Source: Limnospira fusiformis SAG 85.79 (GTDB lineage: Bacteria > Cyanobacteriota > Cyanobacteriia > Cyanobacteriales > Microcoleaceae). From it: a DNA stretch of 64,000 nt. The notes beneath the pieces were generated by a model, which had not been told where the DNA came from, made no database searches, and was given only the letters and a program-made list of their open reading frames with translations. The DNA lies in contig NZ_CP051185.1 in the NCBI RefSeq assembly GCF_012516315.1, positions 1,601,403 through 1,665,402 of the forward strand, given 5' to 3'. Below are positions 41,150 through 49,931 of this stretch, one piece after another; position 1 is the first letter of the stretch, and each line of letters opens with the position of its first letter. A program made the translations under genes and the position numbers.

Positions 41150-41890
41150 TTAACCAAACCGATAACCAAACCCTCTAACTGTAATGATATATTCTGGTTT
41201 ACTGGGTTCAACTTCTAACTTTTCTCGCAACCAGCGAATATGAACATCCACAGTTTTACTATCCCCCACAAAATCTGTACCCCAAATTACATCTAAAAGT
41301 TGTTCACGAGACCAAACTCGACGGGGATAACTCAAAAATAACTCTAGCAAACGAAACTGTTTAGGTGAGAGTTGAACTTCCTCACCCCGAACTATCACCC
41401 GACATTCTTCTTGATATAGGATGATATCTTTATATTGAAGCATCACAGGTCCTGGAAATTTCCCTATTCTTTGGCGACGGATTAACGCACGACACCGAGC
41501 GATAAATTCACGGATACTGAAGGGTTTGGTCAGGTAATCATCCGCCCCTGCTTCTAAATAAAATGCACAATTGTTGGCGTTTTCTTTGTTGCCAATAATC
41601 AAAATTGGCACAGATTGACCATGATGCCGTAACATACGACACAGATCTAAACCATTGGTTGCATCTAGAATGAGAAGGCTAAAGGGAAACTCTCCGGTAA
41701 CTGCTCCTGTATTGGAAATAGAAGGCAGGGCATCTCGGCTGTCTTGGGCAATCATGATTTTATAGCCTTGTTCTTCCAAAGCAATGGATAATATATCCCG
41801 CCACGGCTCCTCATTTTCCAGCAACAAGATATGTCCATTATCTATGACATCTGAGCGGTAAGACTTCTTACTCAAATCTGGGGAAAACAT
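41150..41890 (-). CDS. OmpR/PhoB-type response regulator
   Basis: A 246-aa regulator. The receiver domain (20-135) has the phospho-acceptor D76 in SLLILDATNG and the conserved Lys in YLTKPFS. The acidic pair at the start of the domain is atypical (ILLLENEEPW, Glu in place of Asp-Asp) and the usual Thr/Ser after the fourth strand is Gly (LIIGN), so phosphorylation may be weak or absent. A C-terminal winged helix (150-246) ends in VDVHIRWLREKLE and YIITVRGFGYRF, typical of OmpR/PhoB. The gene precedes phoX. It could be the local SphR/PhoB but the atypical receiver leaves this open. Confidence 0.88.
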   Translation of the reverse strand: MFSPDLSKKSYRSDVIDNGHILLLENEEPWRDILSIALEEQGYKIMIAQDSRDALPSISNTGAVTGEFPFSLLILDATNGLDLCRMLRHHGQSVPILIIGNKENANNCAFYLEAGADDYLTKPFSIREFIARCRALIRRQRIGKFPGPVMLQYKDIILYQEECRVIVRGEEVQLSPKQFRLLELFLSYPRRVWSREQLLDVIWGTDFVGDSKTVDVHIRWLREKLEVEPSKPEYIITVRGFGYRFG

Positions 41891-42316
41891 AAGTATTTAT
41901 TCCTGGGTGAATGATGATGTTTGTCAAAACTTAGAAGATTAACCCCCAAGTTGGCTAGTTTTGAGGAAAATTAATCTATCACCATCCATCCGACAAAGGT
42001 ATGTTCTCCATTATTTATGAGTTTGAGGAGTTGTGAGTGTCTGACAATGACAACCTTATGGTCGGGGTTGACCCGACCCGCAAGCACCTCACTTGTCTCT
42101 GACTCTGGCTTAATGGCCAGGTTGTTAAACATTAGTTTCCACCCCCAATCTGCCCGGTGTTGTTGAATGTTCGTGGATCATTAGTGGAGCTATGTTCCAT
42201 CGTATTTGAGATGGGTTAACTTTAGGTAAAGGAAAAGTAATGTTTTGGTTAAGCTATGGGATTTGGTTAAAATGGTGTTGCTAGTGTCTAATAAATTTAT
42301 AAAAATACACAAATAA
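41891..42316. other. Divergent control region of the phoX operon
   Basis: 426 bp between divergent genes. It holds the Pho box at 42213-42253 and a GGTCGGGGTTGACCCGACCC hairpin at ~42061-42081. No coding frame is supported. Confidence 0.5.
42213..42253 (-). promoter_or_regulatory. Pho box, four 8-bp repeats at 11-bp spacing
   Basis: Read on the minus strand the blocks are CTTAACCA, CATTACTT, CTTTACCT and GTTAACCC, each separated by 3 bp (AAA, TTC, AAA). This is the layout of cyanobacterial Pho boxes bound by SphR/PhoB, whose consensus is tandem (C/T)TTAACC(T/A). The orientation points toward the response regulator/phoX pair (start 41890, 323 bp away); the creatininase gene (42317) lies on the other side. 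Confidence 0.75.
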
Positions 42317-43069
42317 ATGCTGTTACACCTAAGCACATGGCCGGAAGTGGAGGCTTACCTCCAGCAGTCTACAGGGATTATCCTACCGATTGGATCAACT
42401 GAACAACACGGACCGACGGGGTTAATTGGCACTGATGCCATTTGTGCTGAAGCGATCGCTAAAGGGGTCGGGGAGGCTACCCAAGCCTTAGTCGGTCCTA
42501 CGTTAAATGTGGGTATGGCACTCCACCATACTGCTTTTCCAGGAACCATCAGTTTACAACCTAGTACCTTGATTAGGGTAATCAAGGATTATATCACATT
42601 TTTGGCAAAAAGTGGGTTTACGACATTTTTCTTTATTAACGGTCATGGGGGGAATATTGCCACCCTCAAAGCTGCCTTTTCGGAAACCTATGCCCACTTA
42701 GCTGATCTTAACTTAGCAAATAGCGATCGCATTCGTTGCCGGGTTGGTAACTGGTTTATGTGTCCATCAGTGTATAAACTAGCTAAAGAACTTTATGGGC
42801 AGAGTGAAGGTTCCCACGCTACCCCCAGCGAGGTCGCAGTTACCCAGTACCTATATCCAGAGTCCATTAAAAAAGCATCCCTCAACCCTAATGTTGCTAA
42901 AGGTCATCCCATCTATGGTGCCGCTAACTTTCGCCATAACTATCCCGACGGTCGCATGGGTTCAGACCCCAGTCTAGCTACCCCTGACCATGGCAAAAAA
43001 CTCTATGAGTTAGCGGTAAAGGAACTTAGCCAGTCTTATCTGGAATTTCTCAATCAAAGTGTTTTTTGA
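42317..43069 (+). CDS. Creatininase-family amidohydrolase
   Basis: A 250-aa protein of the creatininase superfamily, metal-dependent hydrolases acting on cyclic amides and related C-N bonds. The metal ligands are seen in PIGSTEQHGP (Glu and His, ~residue 28), GTDA (~40), FINGHGGN (~116) and the Glu in ATPSEVAVTQ. The true substrate is unknown; members of the family in other bacteria act on creatinine, formamides or peptide cofactor precursors. The ATG at 42317 lies ~65 bp from the Pho box, and regulation by phosphate is possible but not shown. The length is typical (~250 aa). Confidence 0.88.
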   Translation: MLLHLSTWPEVEAYLQQSTGIILPIGSTEQHGPTGLIGTDAICAEAIAKGVGEATQALVGPTLNVGMALHHTAFPGTISLQPSTLIRVIKDYITFLAKSGFTTFFFINGHGGNIATLKAAFSETYAHLADLNLANSDRIRCRVGNWFMCPSVYKLAKELYGQSEGSHATPSEVAVTQYLYPESIKKASLNPNVAKGHPIYGAANFRHNYPDGRMGSDPSLATPDHGKKLYELAVKELSQSYLEFLNQSVF

Positions 43070-43146
43070 TATTGGCGGCTGGGAAAATTAGTAGTTTAAA
43101 GATGATCTATCAAGGCTGGTCGTTCATCAACGCTACAATATTATAG

Positions 43147-43178
43147 GTACATATTAAGTACATATTAGGTACATATTA
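43147..43178 (+). promoter_or_regulatory. Three direct repeats GTACATATTA at 11-bp period
   Basis: GTACATATTA occurs at 43147, 43158 and 43169, exactly one helical turn apart and with no mismatch. It sits ~70 bp before the hybrid histidine kinase start, in a position suited to a regulator-binding site or promoter element. Binding protein unknown. Confidence 0.5.
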
Positions 43179-43246
43179 AAGGTAGCATTGGCATACTATA
43201 AAGTTTTGCCGTCTAATTTGAGCAGCTTGTTTCGGAGAAGAGAACA

Positions 43247-46200
43247 GTGCCAGAGTTATTGGAGTATTTTTGGAAACCCAATTTTTATATAGCTCACGGT
43301 CATTGTTACCTGTGGCAACCTTCCTTGGTGGCACTTCATGTCATCAGTGACGGGTTAATTGTCATTGCCTATTTCTCAATTCCGGCGATGCTAATTTACT
43401 TCGTCAATAAACGCAATGATCTGCCATTTTTAAATATTTTTAAGCTATTTAGTGCGTTTATTATTCTCTGCGGTATTGGTCATGGTTTCGACATTTGGAC
43501 TCTGTGGTTTCCTAATTATTGGTGGTCGGGATTTGAACGAGCCATAACTGCTTTAGTCTCGGTATATACAGCCCTAGTGTTACTGAAAATATTACCCTAT
43601 TTTTTGTCATTAAAAACTCCTGAAAAATTAGAAGCGGTTAATAATGAGCTGAAAAAGCAGATTCAAGAGAGAGAAAAAACCGAGGAAATTTTGCGGGCAA
43701 TTGTGATGGGTACGGCATCAGTAACTGGGGCGGATTTTTTCCCGGCTTTAGCGCAGAACCTGGCTAGATGTTTAGATATACCCTATGTATTGGTGACGGA
43801 AATTGTCAGCGATCAGGAACCGATAAAATTACGAAATCTGGCTTTTTGGTCTCAGGATAATTTTGCCGATCATGATGAATATGAATTACAAAATAGTCCT
43901 TGTCGGATAGTTTTGGATACTCAAGAAGTTTGCTTTTATCCAGACAATTTACAACAAACTTTTCCCGACAATAAATATTTTCAACACTTGAATGCTCACA
44001 GTTATTTAGGCATTCCATTAATGGCTCAAAATCAGAAAGCGATCGGGATTTTATCTATCTTAGACGTGAAACCTTTAGTCCAAGATGAATTAGCACACGC
44101 TGTCCTGAGTATTTTCGCATCGAGGGCAGCTACAGAACTACAAAGAAAATGGGCAGAAGAAGCGAAAAATAAAGCCTATGAAGATCTAGAAGTGAGGGTT
44201 GAGGAACGGACATCAGCTCTCAAAAATATTAATATTGCCCTAGAAAATCAAATTCAGGAGCGTATGGCTACAGAAATAGCTATGCAACTTATGGCAGACC
44301 AAGAGAGAGCTATTAATCGCGTGATTTCACAAATGCGACAAAGTTTAAATTTGGAGGTGATTTTTCAGGCGACTGTTAATGAATTGCGTCAGGTAATTGA
44401 AGTAGATCGCGCCCTAATTTATCGGTTCAATTCTGACTGGAGTGGGGTAATCATCAAAGAGTCTGTGAGTCCGGGATGGCGGAAAATTCTGACCGCAAAT
44501 AAGGGAGAAGAAGTGACTACACAGAATACGGTAGATGAAGAAAATTGTATTGTTAAAAAGCTAGGTTCTTCCCACGAATTAATTGAGGATACTTACTTAC
44601 AAGAAACCCAGGGAGGTTTTTACTCACGGTCAAAGAGTTGTTGTTGTATTGAAGACATTTACAAGGCTGATTTTTCGGATTGCTACCTGCGATTTTTAGA
44701 ACAATTTCAAATCCGGTCATATATTATTAGTCCGATTTTTCAAGGATATCAACTTTGGGGATTATTGTGTGTGTATCAAAATGATGGTCCTCGAGAATGG
44801 AAAGCGGCAGAATCTAAGGTGGTTAGTCAAATTGCTAATCAGTTGGGGGTGGCTGTGAAACAGGCGGAATTGTTCGCACAAACTCAGCAACAGGCGGCGG
44901 AGTTGAAGCGGGTTGCGGATGCTGCTAATGTGGCTAACCGCGCTAAAAGTGAGTTTTTGGCTAATATGAGTCATGAACTTCGCACTCCCCTTAATGCAAT
45001 TTTAGGCTTTACTCAATTGCTACAACGCGATCGCACTTTAGCAGCTAAACATCAAGAATATATTAAAATTGTCAATCAAAGTGGTCAACATTTACTAGAG
45101 TTAATTAATGATGTCTTAGAGATGTCAAAAATTGAGGCGGGACGGATTACTTGTAACCCGACTGAGTTTGACATTAAACGCTGTTTGCCAGCCATTCAAG
45201 TGATGTTACAACTCAAGGCTGAGTCGAAGGGATTAACTCTCAATTTTCAGGTGGAAGAGTCGGTGCCGAAATTCGTGAGGACTGATGAAAGTAAATTGCG
45301 CCAAGTTTTGGTTAATTTAATTAGTAATGCTATTAAGTTTACCCAGGACGGGGAAGTTAGTTTAAGGGTGTCAGTTGGTGGAGTTGATGAAGACCTAGGT
45401 TTATCTGATGAGGATTGGGTGAGTAATACCTACTTGCTGTTTGAGATTATAGATACTGGATGCGGTATTGCATCAGAGGAAATTAATGACCTATTCCAGG
45501 CATTTAAGCAAACCAAAGCGGGTCGAGAATCGCAACAGGGAACGGGTCTAGGATTAGTGATATCTCAGAGATTTGTTAACTTAATGGGGGGTGAAATTAA
45601 GGTAAGTAGTAAACCGGGTGAGGGTAGTTGTTTTAGTTTCCAAATTCCTGTGGGTGTGGCCGACCAGATGGTTGATGAATCCGAAAGTAAATTAAATCAG
45701 GCTTGTCGGTTAGCACGGGGACAAGAAGACTATCGAATTTTGGTGGTGGAAGATAACCCAGTTAATCGGTTATTACTAACTACACTATTGCAGGATGTGG
45801 GTTTTGAGGTTCAGGAAGCGGAAAATGGACAGGAAGCGATCGCAGTTTGGCAACAGTGGCATCCGCACTTAATTTTTATGGATATGCATATGCCAGTGAT
45901 AGATGGGTTTGAGGCCACCCAATATATCAAACAGGCTGAAGTTGATAGTCTTCCGGTGATTATTGCCATTACAGCCAGTGCCTTTACGGAACAAAGACAA
46001 AACTGCATTAATGCCGGGTGTGATGACTTTATTAGTAAGCCATTTCGGCGGGAACAAGTGTTAGAAACCCTGACCAAATATTTGGGGGTCAAATACCAAA
46101 TTGATGAACCGAATGCGATCGCCTCTACAGCGGTAGCTACTTCCGCACCTAAAAACCATGACCATTTAGCCATAAATCCAGAAACCTTCGCCATGATGCC

Positions 46201-46402
46201 AGCAGAATGGTTAGAGCAAATCCACTATGCTGCTCAATTAGGAAATGATCTGATGATCTTATCTTTGATCAAACAAATGCCCCCAGAGCATTCAGATTTA
46301 GCTGAAGCCTTAACCAGCATTGTGGAAAACTTCCAATTTGAGCGATTGTTGGAAATGTTTAACTCCGAGACTAACTCCGAGACTATGGAAAGCGATCGCT
46401 AA
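43247..46402 (+). CDS. Hybrid histidine kinase with ethylene-receptor and bilin-type GAF domains
   Basis: A 1051-aa sensor kinase. Residues ~15-125 form three or four membrane helices that match the plant ETR1 ethylene-binding domain: ISDGLIVIAYFSIP and FIILCGIGH, with D35, Y42, I72, C75 and H79 spaced as D25, Y32, I62, C65 and H69 of ETR1, where Cys and His bind Cu(I). A GAF domain (~150-300) is followed by a coiled coil and a second, phytochrome/CBCR-like GAF (~355-540; DRALIYRFNSDWSG, IEDIYKADFSDCYLRFLEQF), in which C479 occupies the bilin-attachment position. Then come HisKA (H576 in MSHELRTPL), HATPase and a receiver (D879 in FMDMHMP). The start is GTG at 43247 with GGAG 10 bp before it. 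The stop overlaps the convergent MBL gene. Confidence 0.93.
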   Translation: MPELLEYFWKPNFYIAHGHCYLWQPSLVALHVISDGLIVIAYFSIPAMLIYFVNKRNDLPFLNIFKLFSAFIILCGIGHGFDIWTLWFPNYWWSGFERAITALVSVYTALVLLKILPYFLSLKTPEKLEAVNNELKKQIQEREKTEEILRAIVMGTASVTGADFFPALAQNLARCLDIPYVLVTEIVSDQEPIKLRNLAFWSQDNFADHDEYELQNSPCRIVLDTQEVCFYPDNLQQTFPDNKYFQHLNAHSYLGIPLMAQNQKAIGILSILDVKPLVQDELAHAVLSIFASRAATELQRKWAEEAKNKAYEDLEVRVEERTSALKNINIALENQIQERMATEIAMQLMADQERAINRVISQMRQSLNLEVIFQATVNELRQVIEVDRALIYRFNSDWSGVIIKESVSPGWRKILTANKGEEVTTQNTVDEENCIVKKLGSSHELIEDTYLQETQGGFYSRSKSCCCIEDIYKADFSDCYLRFLEQFQIRSYIISPIFQGYQLWGLLCVYQNDGPREWKAAESKVVSQIANQLGVAVKQAELFAQTQQQAAELKRVADAANVANRAKSEFLANMSHELRTPLNAILGFTQLLQRDRTLAAKHQEYIKIVNQSGQHLLELINDVLEMSKIEAGRITCNPTEFDIKRCLPAIQVMLQLKAESKGLTLNFQVEESVPKFVRTDESKLRQVLVNLISNAIKFTQDGEVSLRVSVGGVDEDLGLSDEDWVSNTYLLFEIIDTGCGIASEEINDLFQAFKQTKAGRESQQGTGLGLVISQRFVNLMGGEIKVSSKPGEGSCFSFQIPVGVADQMVDESESKLNQACRLARGQEDYRILVVEDNPVNRLLLTTLLQDVGFEVQEAENGQEAIAVWQQWHPHLIFMDMHMPVIDGFEATQYIKQAEVDSLPVIIAITASAFTEQRQNCINAGCDDFISKPFRREQVLETLTKYLGVKYQIDEPNAIASTAVATSAPKNHDHLAINPETFAMMPAEWLEQIHYAAQLGNDLMILSLIKQMPPEHSDLAEALTSIVENFQFERLLEMFNSETNSETMESDR

Positions 46403-47307
46403 CTAGCCACAGGCAAAATCAACCTTTCACGAGCCATAATTGCCTTGGGAAAAACCGCCTGAACTTCATGTTCAATTTGGTCAAGGAAATCATCTGAGTG
46501 GCTAGGGTCATGATGAAAAATCACCACCCGTGCCACATCCGCCGCCTCAGCGATTTTGACTGCTTCTTGCCAGGTTGAATGTCCCCAACCCACCTTGGGA
46601 GATTTAGGATTATGATATTCCTCATCAGTATACATAGCATCATAAATAAGGATATCAGCCCCCTGAGCCAATTCCAGCACATTCTCATCCAACCCATCAG
46701 GCAAATGTTCTGTATCGGAACAGTAGACCACAGTTCGTCCTTGCCAAGTAACACGATACCCCATAGCCGTATTAGGGTGATTAAGTTGTCCGGTTTCAAT
46801 CTTGATATCATCAAGCATCATAGTATCCCCCGGTTTCAATTCATAAAACCTCAGATCTGCCTGTAACCCACTCAGGGGAATGGGGGAGTTGGGATGAAGT
46901 ACGCGATCGATGAAATGCTTTTTCATCGATTCTCCATCTGGGGGGATAGTGCCATAGATATGAAAGCAGTTCCCTGGGGTAAAAGCCGGAGTAAACAGGG
47001 GGAAACCCTGGATATGATCCCAGTGGTAATGGGTAAAAAACATATAGGCTTCCATAGGCATTTGTGCGACTAGGGAATCACCCAAGGACCGCAACCCAGT
47101 ACCACCGTCAAAAATCAGCCTTTTTCCGGCAATACGCATTTCCAAACAAGAGGTATTCCCGCCATAGCGGATAGTTTCTTTTCCTGGGGTGGGGATACTG
47201 CCGCGAACTCCCCAAAACTCCACCACAAAATCATCGGGATTTTGATCACAGGAGTCTGGGTTATCTCGACCAGTTGCCAACACAGAAGATGGGGTGATGG
47301 TTTCCAT
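46399..47307 (-). CDS. MBL-fold metallo-hydrolase
   Basis: A 302-aa metallo-beta-lactamase-fold protein. The metal motif FFTHYHWDHIQG is near residue 90, with further ligands in QLNHPNTAMGYR, YCSDTEH and the C-terminal IFHHDPSHSDD. The opening VEFWGVRGSIPTPG matches a bacterial family related to phosphodiesterase-like RNase Z/PhnP proteins; substrate unknown. Its stop overlaps the convergent kinase stop by four bases. It lies just downstream of aroC (4 bp), probably in the same transcript. Confidence 0.87.
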   Translation of the reverse strand: METITPSSVLATGRDNPDSCDQNPDDFVVEFWGVRGSIPTPGKETIRYGGNTSCLEMRIAGKRLIFDGGTGLRSLGDSLVAQMPMEAYMFFTHYHWDHIQGFPLFTPAFTPGNCFHIYGTIPPDGESMKKHFIDRVLHPNSPIPLSGLQADLRFYELKPGDTMMLDDIKIETGQLNHPNTAMGYRVTWQGRTVVYCSDTEHLPDGLDENVLELAQGADILIYDAMYTDEEYHNPKSPKVGWGHSTWQEAVKIAEAADVARVVIFHHDPSHSDDFLDQIEHEVQAVFPKAIMARERLILPVAS

Positions 47308-47310
47308 GTT

Positions 47311-48411
47311 TTAATCTTCAGGATGTAAAGTTCTACACTGACCGTGATGGCGCAATAGATGGTCACAGAGTACCAAGGCAACCATTGCTTCTACCATAGG
47401 AACCGCTCTGGGCAAAACACAAGGATCATGTCGTCCTTTTGCTGCCAGAGTGGTTTCGGAGCCCTCACGGGTGACAGTTTTCTGTTCTTTACGAATTGTA
47501 GCAGTTGGTTTGAAGGCAACTCGCAAAATTATCAGTTCTCCGTTAGAAATTCCCCCCTGGACACCGCCGGAACGATTGCTCAGGGTGCGGACGGCTCCAG
47601 TGTCATCAATATAAAATTCATCATTATGTTGACTACCTGTGAGCAGAGTACCAGCAAAACCAGAGCCGATTTCAAAACCCTTACTAGCGGGTAGGGACAT
47701 GACAGCTTTGGCTAGGTCTGCTTCTAGTTTATCGAATACTGGCGAACCTAGTCCAGTAGGAGCGTTACGAACTACGCATTCGACTACCCCACCAATGGAG
47801 TCCCCCTGGTCTCTGATGTCTTCAATTAGTTGAATCATCTGTTGCGCCCTGTCGGGGTGAGGACAGCGGACTATATTGCTTTCGACTTGCTCAAGGGTAA
47901 CCGTTGCCGGATCGATCGCTGCTTCTAGGTCTTTGATGCGTGTGACATAACCGATGATTTCAACATTGGCGACCTGTTTAAGGATTTTTTTAGCTATAGC
48001 ACCTGCTGCTACTCTACCAATAGTTTCACGAGCGGAAGACCTACCGCCGCCTTGCCAATTGCGAATCCCATATTTAGCATCATAGGTGGCATCGGCATGG
48101 GAGGGGCGATATTTTTTCGCCATCTCATCATAATCCTGGGGACGGGTGTCTTTATTTTTGACCATGATCATGATCGGGGTTCCTAGGGTTTGCCCTTCAA
48201 ATACCCCACTGAGGATTTCGCAGGTGTCGCTTTCTTTGCGAGGGGTGGTAATTTTGCTTTGTCCGGGTCGGCGACGATCTAATTCCTGTTGGATTTCTGA
48301 GATGTCCAGGGAGAGGCGGGGAGGACAGCCATCGATGATGACTCCAACCCCCCCACCGTGGGATTCACCGAAGGTGGTGATCCTAAATAAATGCCCAAAT
48401 GTGTTGCCCAT
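47311..48411 (-). CDS. aroC: Chorismate synthase
   Basis: A 366-aa enzyme of the shikimate pathway; it converts EPSP to chorismate using reduced FMN. The start [20 protein letters not shown] is canonical, followed by GCPPRL, RRPGQS, the signature [17 protein letters not shown] (~residue 125) and later [13 protein letters not shown]. The ATG at 48411 is chosen for the family N-terminus; a start at 48468 adds 19 residues without similarity. The upstream shikimate kinase aroK is 10 kb away, so the pathway is dispersed. Confidence 0.97.
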   Translation of the reverse strand: MGNTFGHLFRITTFGESHGGGVGVIIDGCPPRLSLDISEIQQELDRRRPGQSKITTPRKESDTCEILSGVFEGQTLGTPIMIMVKNKDTRPQDYDEMAKKYRPSHADATYDAKYGIRNWQGGGRSSARETIGRVAAGAIAKKILKQVANVEIIGYVTRIKDLEAAIDPATVTLEQVESNIVRCPHPDRAQQMIQLIEDIRDQGDSIGGVVECVVRNAPTGLGSPVFDKLEADLAKAVMSLPASKGFEIGSGFAGTLLTGSQHNDEFYIDDTGAVRTLSNRSGGVQGGISNGELIILRVAFKPTATIRKEQKTVTREGSETTLAAKGRHDPCVLPRAVPMVEAMVALVLCDHLLRHHGQCRTLHPED

Positions 48412-48513
48412 ACTGGTCTTGTCTAAAAGGTTGTAGAGTCTCGATCCTATCAGATCTTGCACTATCAACGGACCGGGCTACAGTGGTTTATACTCGGAAT
48501 GCTGCTGCCTCAA

Positions 48514-48645
48514 TTAGTCTTCGTGATCCTCAAAGGGGTCACTGAGTTCTTCTGAAGGAGGACCGAAGGCGGTATAAATGGCATAGGCAGCGATCGCTAC
48601 TACGGTAGCAGCTAGGGAAATGTTAAGAGCTATTGCAGGTTCCAT
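48514..48645 (-). CDS. psbN: PsbN
   Basis: A 43-aa one-helix thylakoid protein: a hydrophobic stretch (ALNISLAATVVAIAAYAIYT) followed by AFGPPSEELSDPFEDHED, the conserved PsbN tail. PsbN is not a photosystem II subunit but aids assembly of PSII heterodimers (knowledge from chloroplasts). It is divergent from psbH, 86 bp apart, the usual arrangement in cyanobacteria and plastids. Confidence 0.95.
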   Translation of the reverse strand: MEPAIALNISLAATVVAIAAYAIYTAFGPPSEELSDPFEDHED

Positions 48646-48731
48646 GAGATTTGATTCAATTATGAGCCTTGTTCTTATATAATATTACGAAACATTAAAA
48701 TTTGCTGTTCAACCCATTGATAAGGTGACTT

Positions 48732-48935
48732 ATGGCACAAAGAACTTGGTTAGGCGATCGACTCAGACCCCTTAACTCAGAATATGGTAAGGTTGCCCCC
48801 GGTTGGGGTACTACTCCCCTGATGGGGGTTTTTATGGGGTTATTCTTCGTGTTTCTGTTGATTATCCTACAGATCTATAACTCCTCACTGATTCTCGAAA
48901 ATGTTAGCGTGGACTGGGCCAACCTAACTCGCTAA
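48732..48935 (+). CDS. psbH: Photosystem II protein PsbH
   Basis: A 67-aa PSII subunit with one membrane helix ([20 protein letters not shown]) and the conserved N-terminal part [22 protein letters not shown]. It stabilises the PSII core and the QB site. The C-terminus ([12 protein letters not shown]) is lumenal. It is divergently transcribed from psbN; tatA normally follows and does so here after a transposon remnant. Confidence 0.97.
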   Translation: MAQRTWLGDRLRPLNSEYGKVAPGWGTTPLMGVFMGLFFVFLLIILQIYNSSLILENVSVDWANLTR

Positions 48936-49130
48936 GTTGAGAGTCCGGGAGAGCTTAATTTAATCGCAGATTAGTTGAACCAATTAGGGCGATGCGCTAC
49001 CATACCAAGTATGGGTGCGAGACCTTCGGGTATGAAATAGAGCTGAAATGGGCGAAATAACTACCCGGTGAGGACTTCAACCCCTTGGTTGATTGGGTCG
49101 CATCCCTGACCATCCCATAACACAGCCTGA
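48936..49130 (+). other. Intergenic after psbH, IS debris
   Basis: No gene. ATACCAAGTATGGGTGC and GAGACCTTCGGG repeat-like hairpins occur. The sequence merges into the tnpB remnant. Confidence 0.35.
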
Positions 49131-49513
49131 TTTTTTGGCCCACCTTCGAGACTTCCAATATAGCCAGTCAGGTGAAGCGGAAAATCAGGTCTAAGACTGC
49201 CCGCGCCATGCTAACATGGGCGCATTATCGATTCAAACTAACCCTGAGACATAAGCGCGGAAATAACTGAACAGTTGTAGATGTGACCGAAGAATACACC
49301 AGCAAAACCTGTACTCACTGTGGTCATGTTCATTCCCAGCTAAGTGGCTCAAAAGTGTTCCGATGTCCGGAGTGCGGGTTCACTCTACCCAGGGACTGGA
49401 ACGGTGCTTTTGGAATCTTTCTAAAAGCTTTGCGGGATACCGCCTCTGTTACTTTAACGGGTAATAGTGCTATCGTCGCATTGTCCGGGAACAACCGGAT
49501 AAATGTCGCGTAA
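49131..49513 (+). pseudogene. tnpB: tnpB (IS200/IS605) remnant
   Basis: The C-terminal region of TnpB is readable: RSKTARAMLTWAHYRFKLTL, an in-frame TGA near 49268, then VTEEYTSKTCTHCGHVHSQL and FRCPECGFTLPRDWNGAFGI, which is the zinc ribbon and the third catalytic Asp region. Upstream DFLAHLRDFQYSQS is in another frame, so there is at least one frameshift and one stop. The N-terminal RuvC part is missing. TnpB is an RNA-guided nuclease of IS605 elements; this copy is dead. Confidence 0.85.
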
Positions 49514-49683
49514 ATGTATCAGGCGCCAATCTATGAACTGGATCAATTGGCGATCGCTATGGATTTCGGGTCTGGTTGGTCTCATGGCTTAGGGCGACTC
49601 TCCCTGGGAATCATATTTCACTGGCGATCGCCATATTTTTAGCCCTATACCCTAGGCGACTTCCCAACTACTGGAGACATTAA

Positions 49684-49911
49684 ATGAATATTTTTGGCAT
49701 GGGTTTACCAGAGATGGCAGTCATCCTGGTATTAGCACTTTTGATTTTTGGTCCGAAAAAATTACCCGAAATGGGTCGCAGTTTAGGAGAGGCGATCCGC
49801 AAGTTTCAAGAAGCCTCCCAGGAATTTAAGACCGAGTTTAATCGAGAAGCAGAACAGATCCAAGCTGCTACTCGCCCCCAAAATACTAACTCCGAAAGTG
49901 ATAATTCTTAG
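49684..49911 (+). CDS. tatA: Twin-arginine translocase TatA/E subunit
   Basis: A 75-aa protein: a short N-terminal segment, one membrane helix (LPEMAVILVLALLIFGPKKL), the FGPKKLPEMGRSLGEAIRKF hinge and an amphipathic helix, with a polar tail. TatA oligomers form the translocation path for folded proteins, such as the PhoX enzyme in this window that carries a Tat signal. It follows psbH in the usual order, with a tnpB remnant between. Confidence 0.93.
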   Translation: MNIFGMGLPEMAVILVLALLIFGPKKLPEMGRSLGEAIRKFQEASQEFKTEFNREAEQIQAATRPQNTNSESDNS

Positions 49912-49931
49912 CAGCAATTTTGTCCTCTGCA

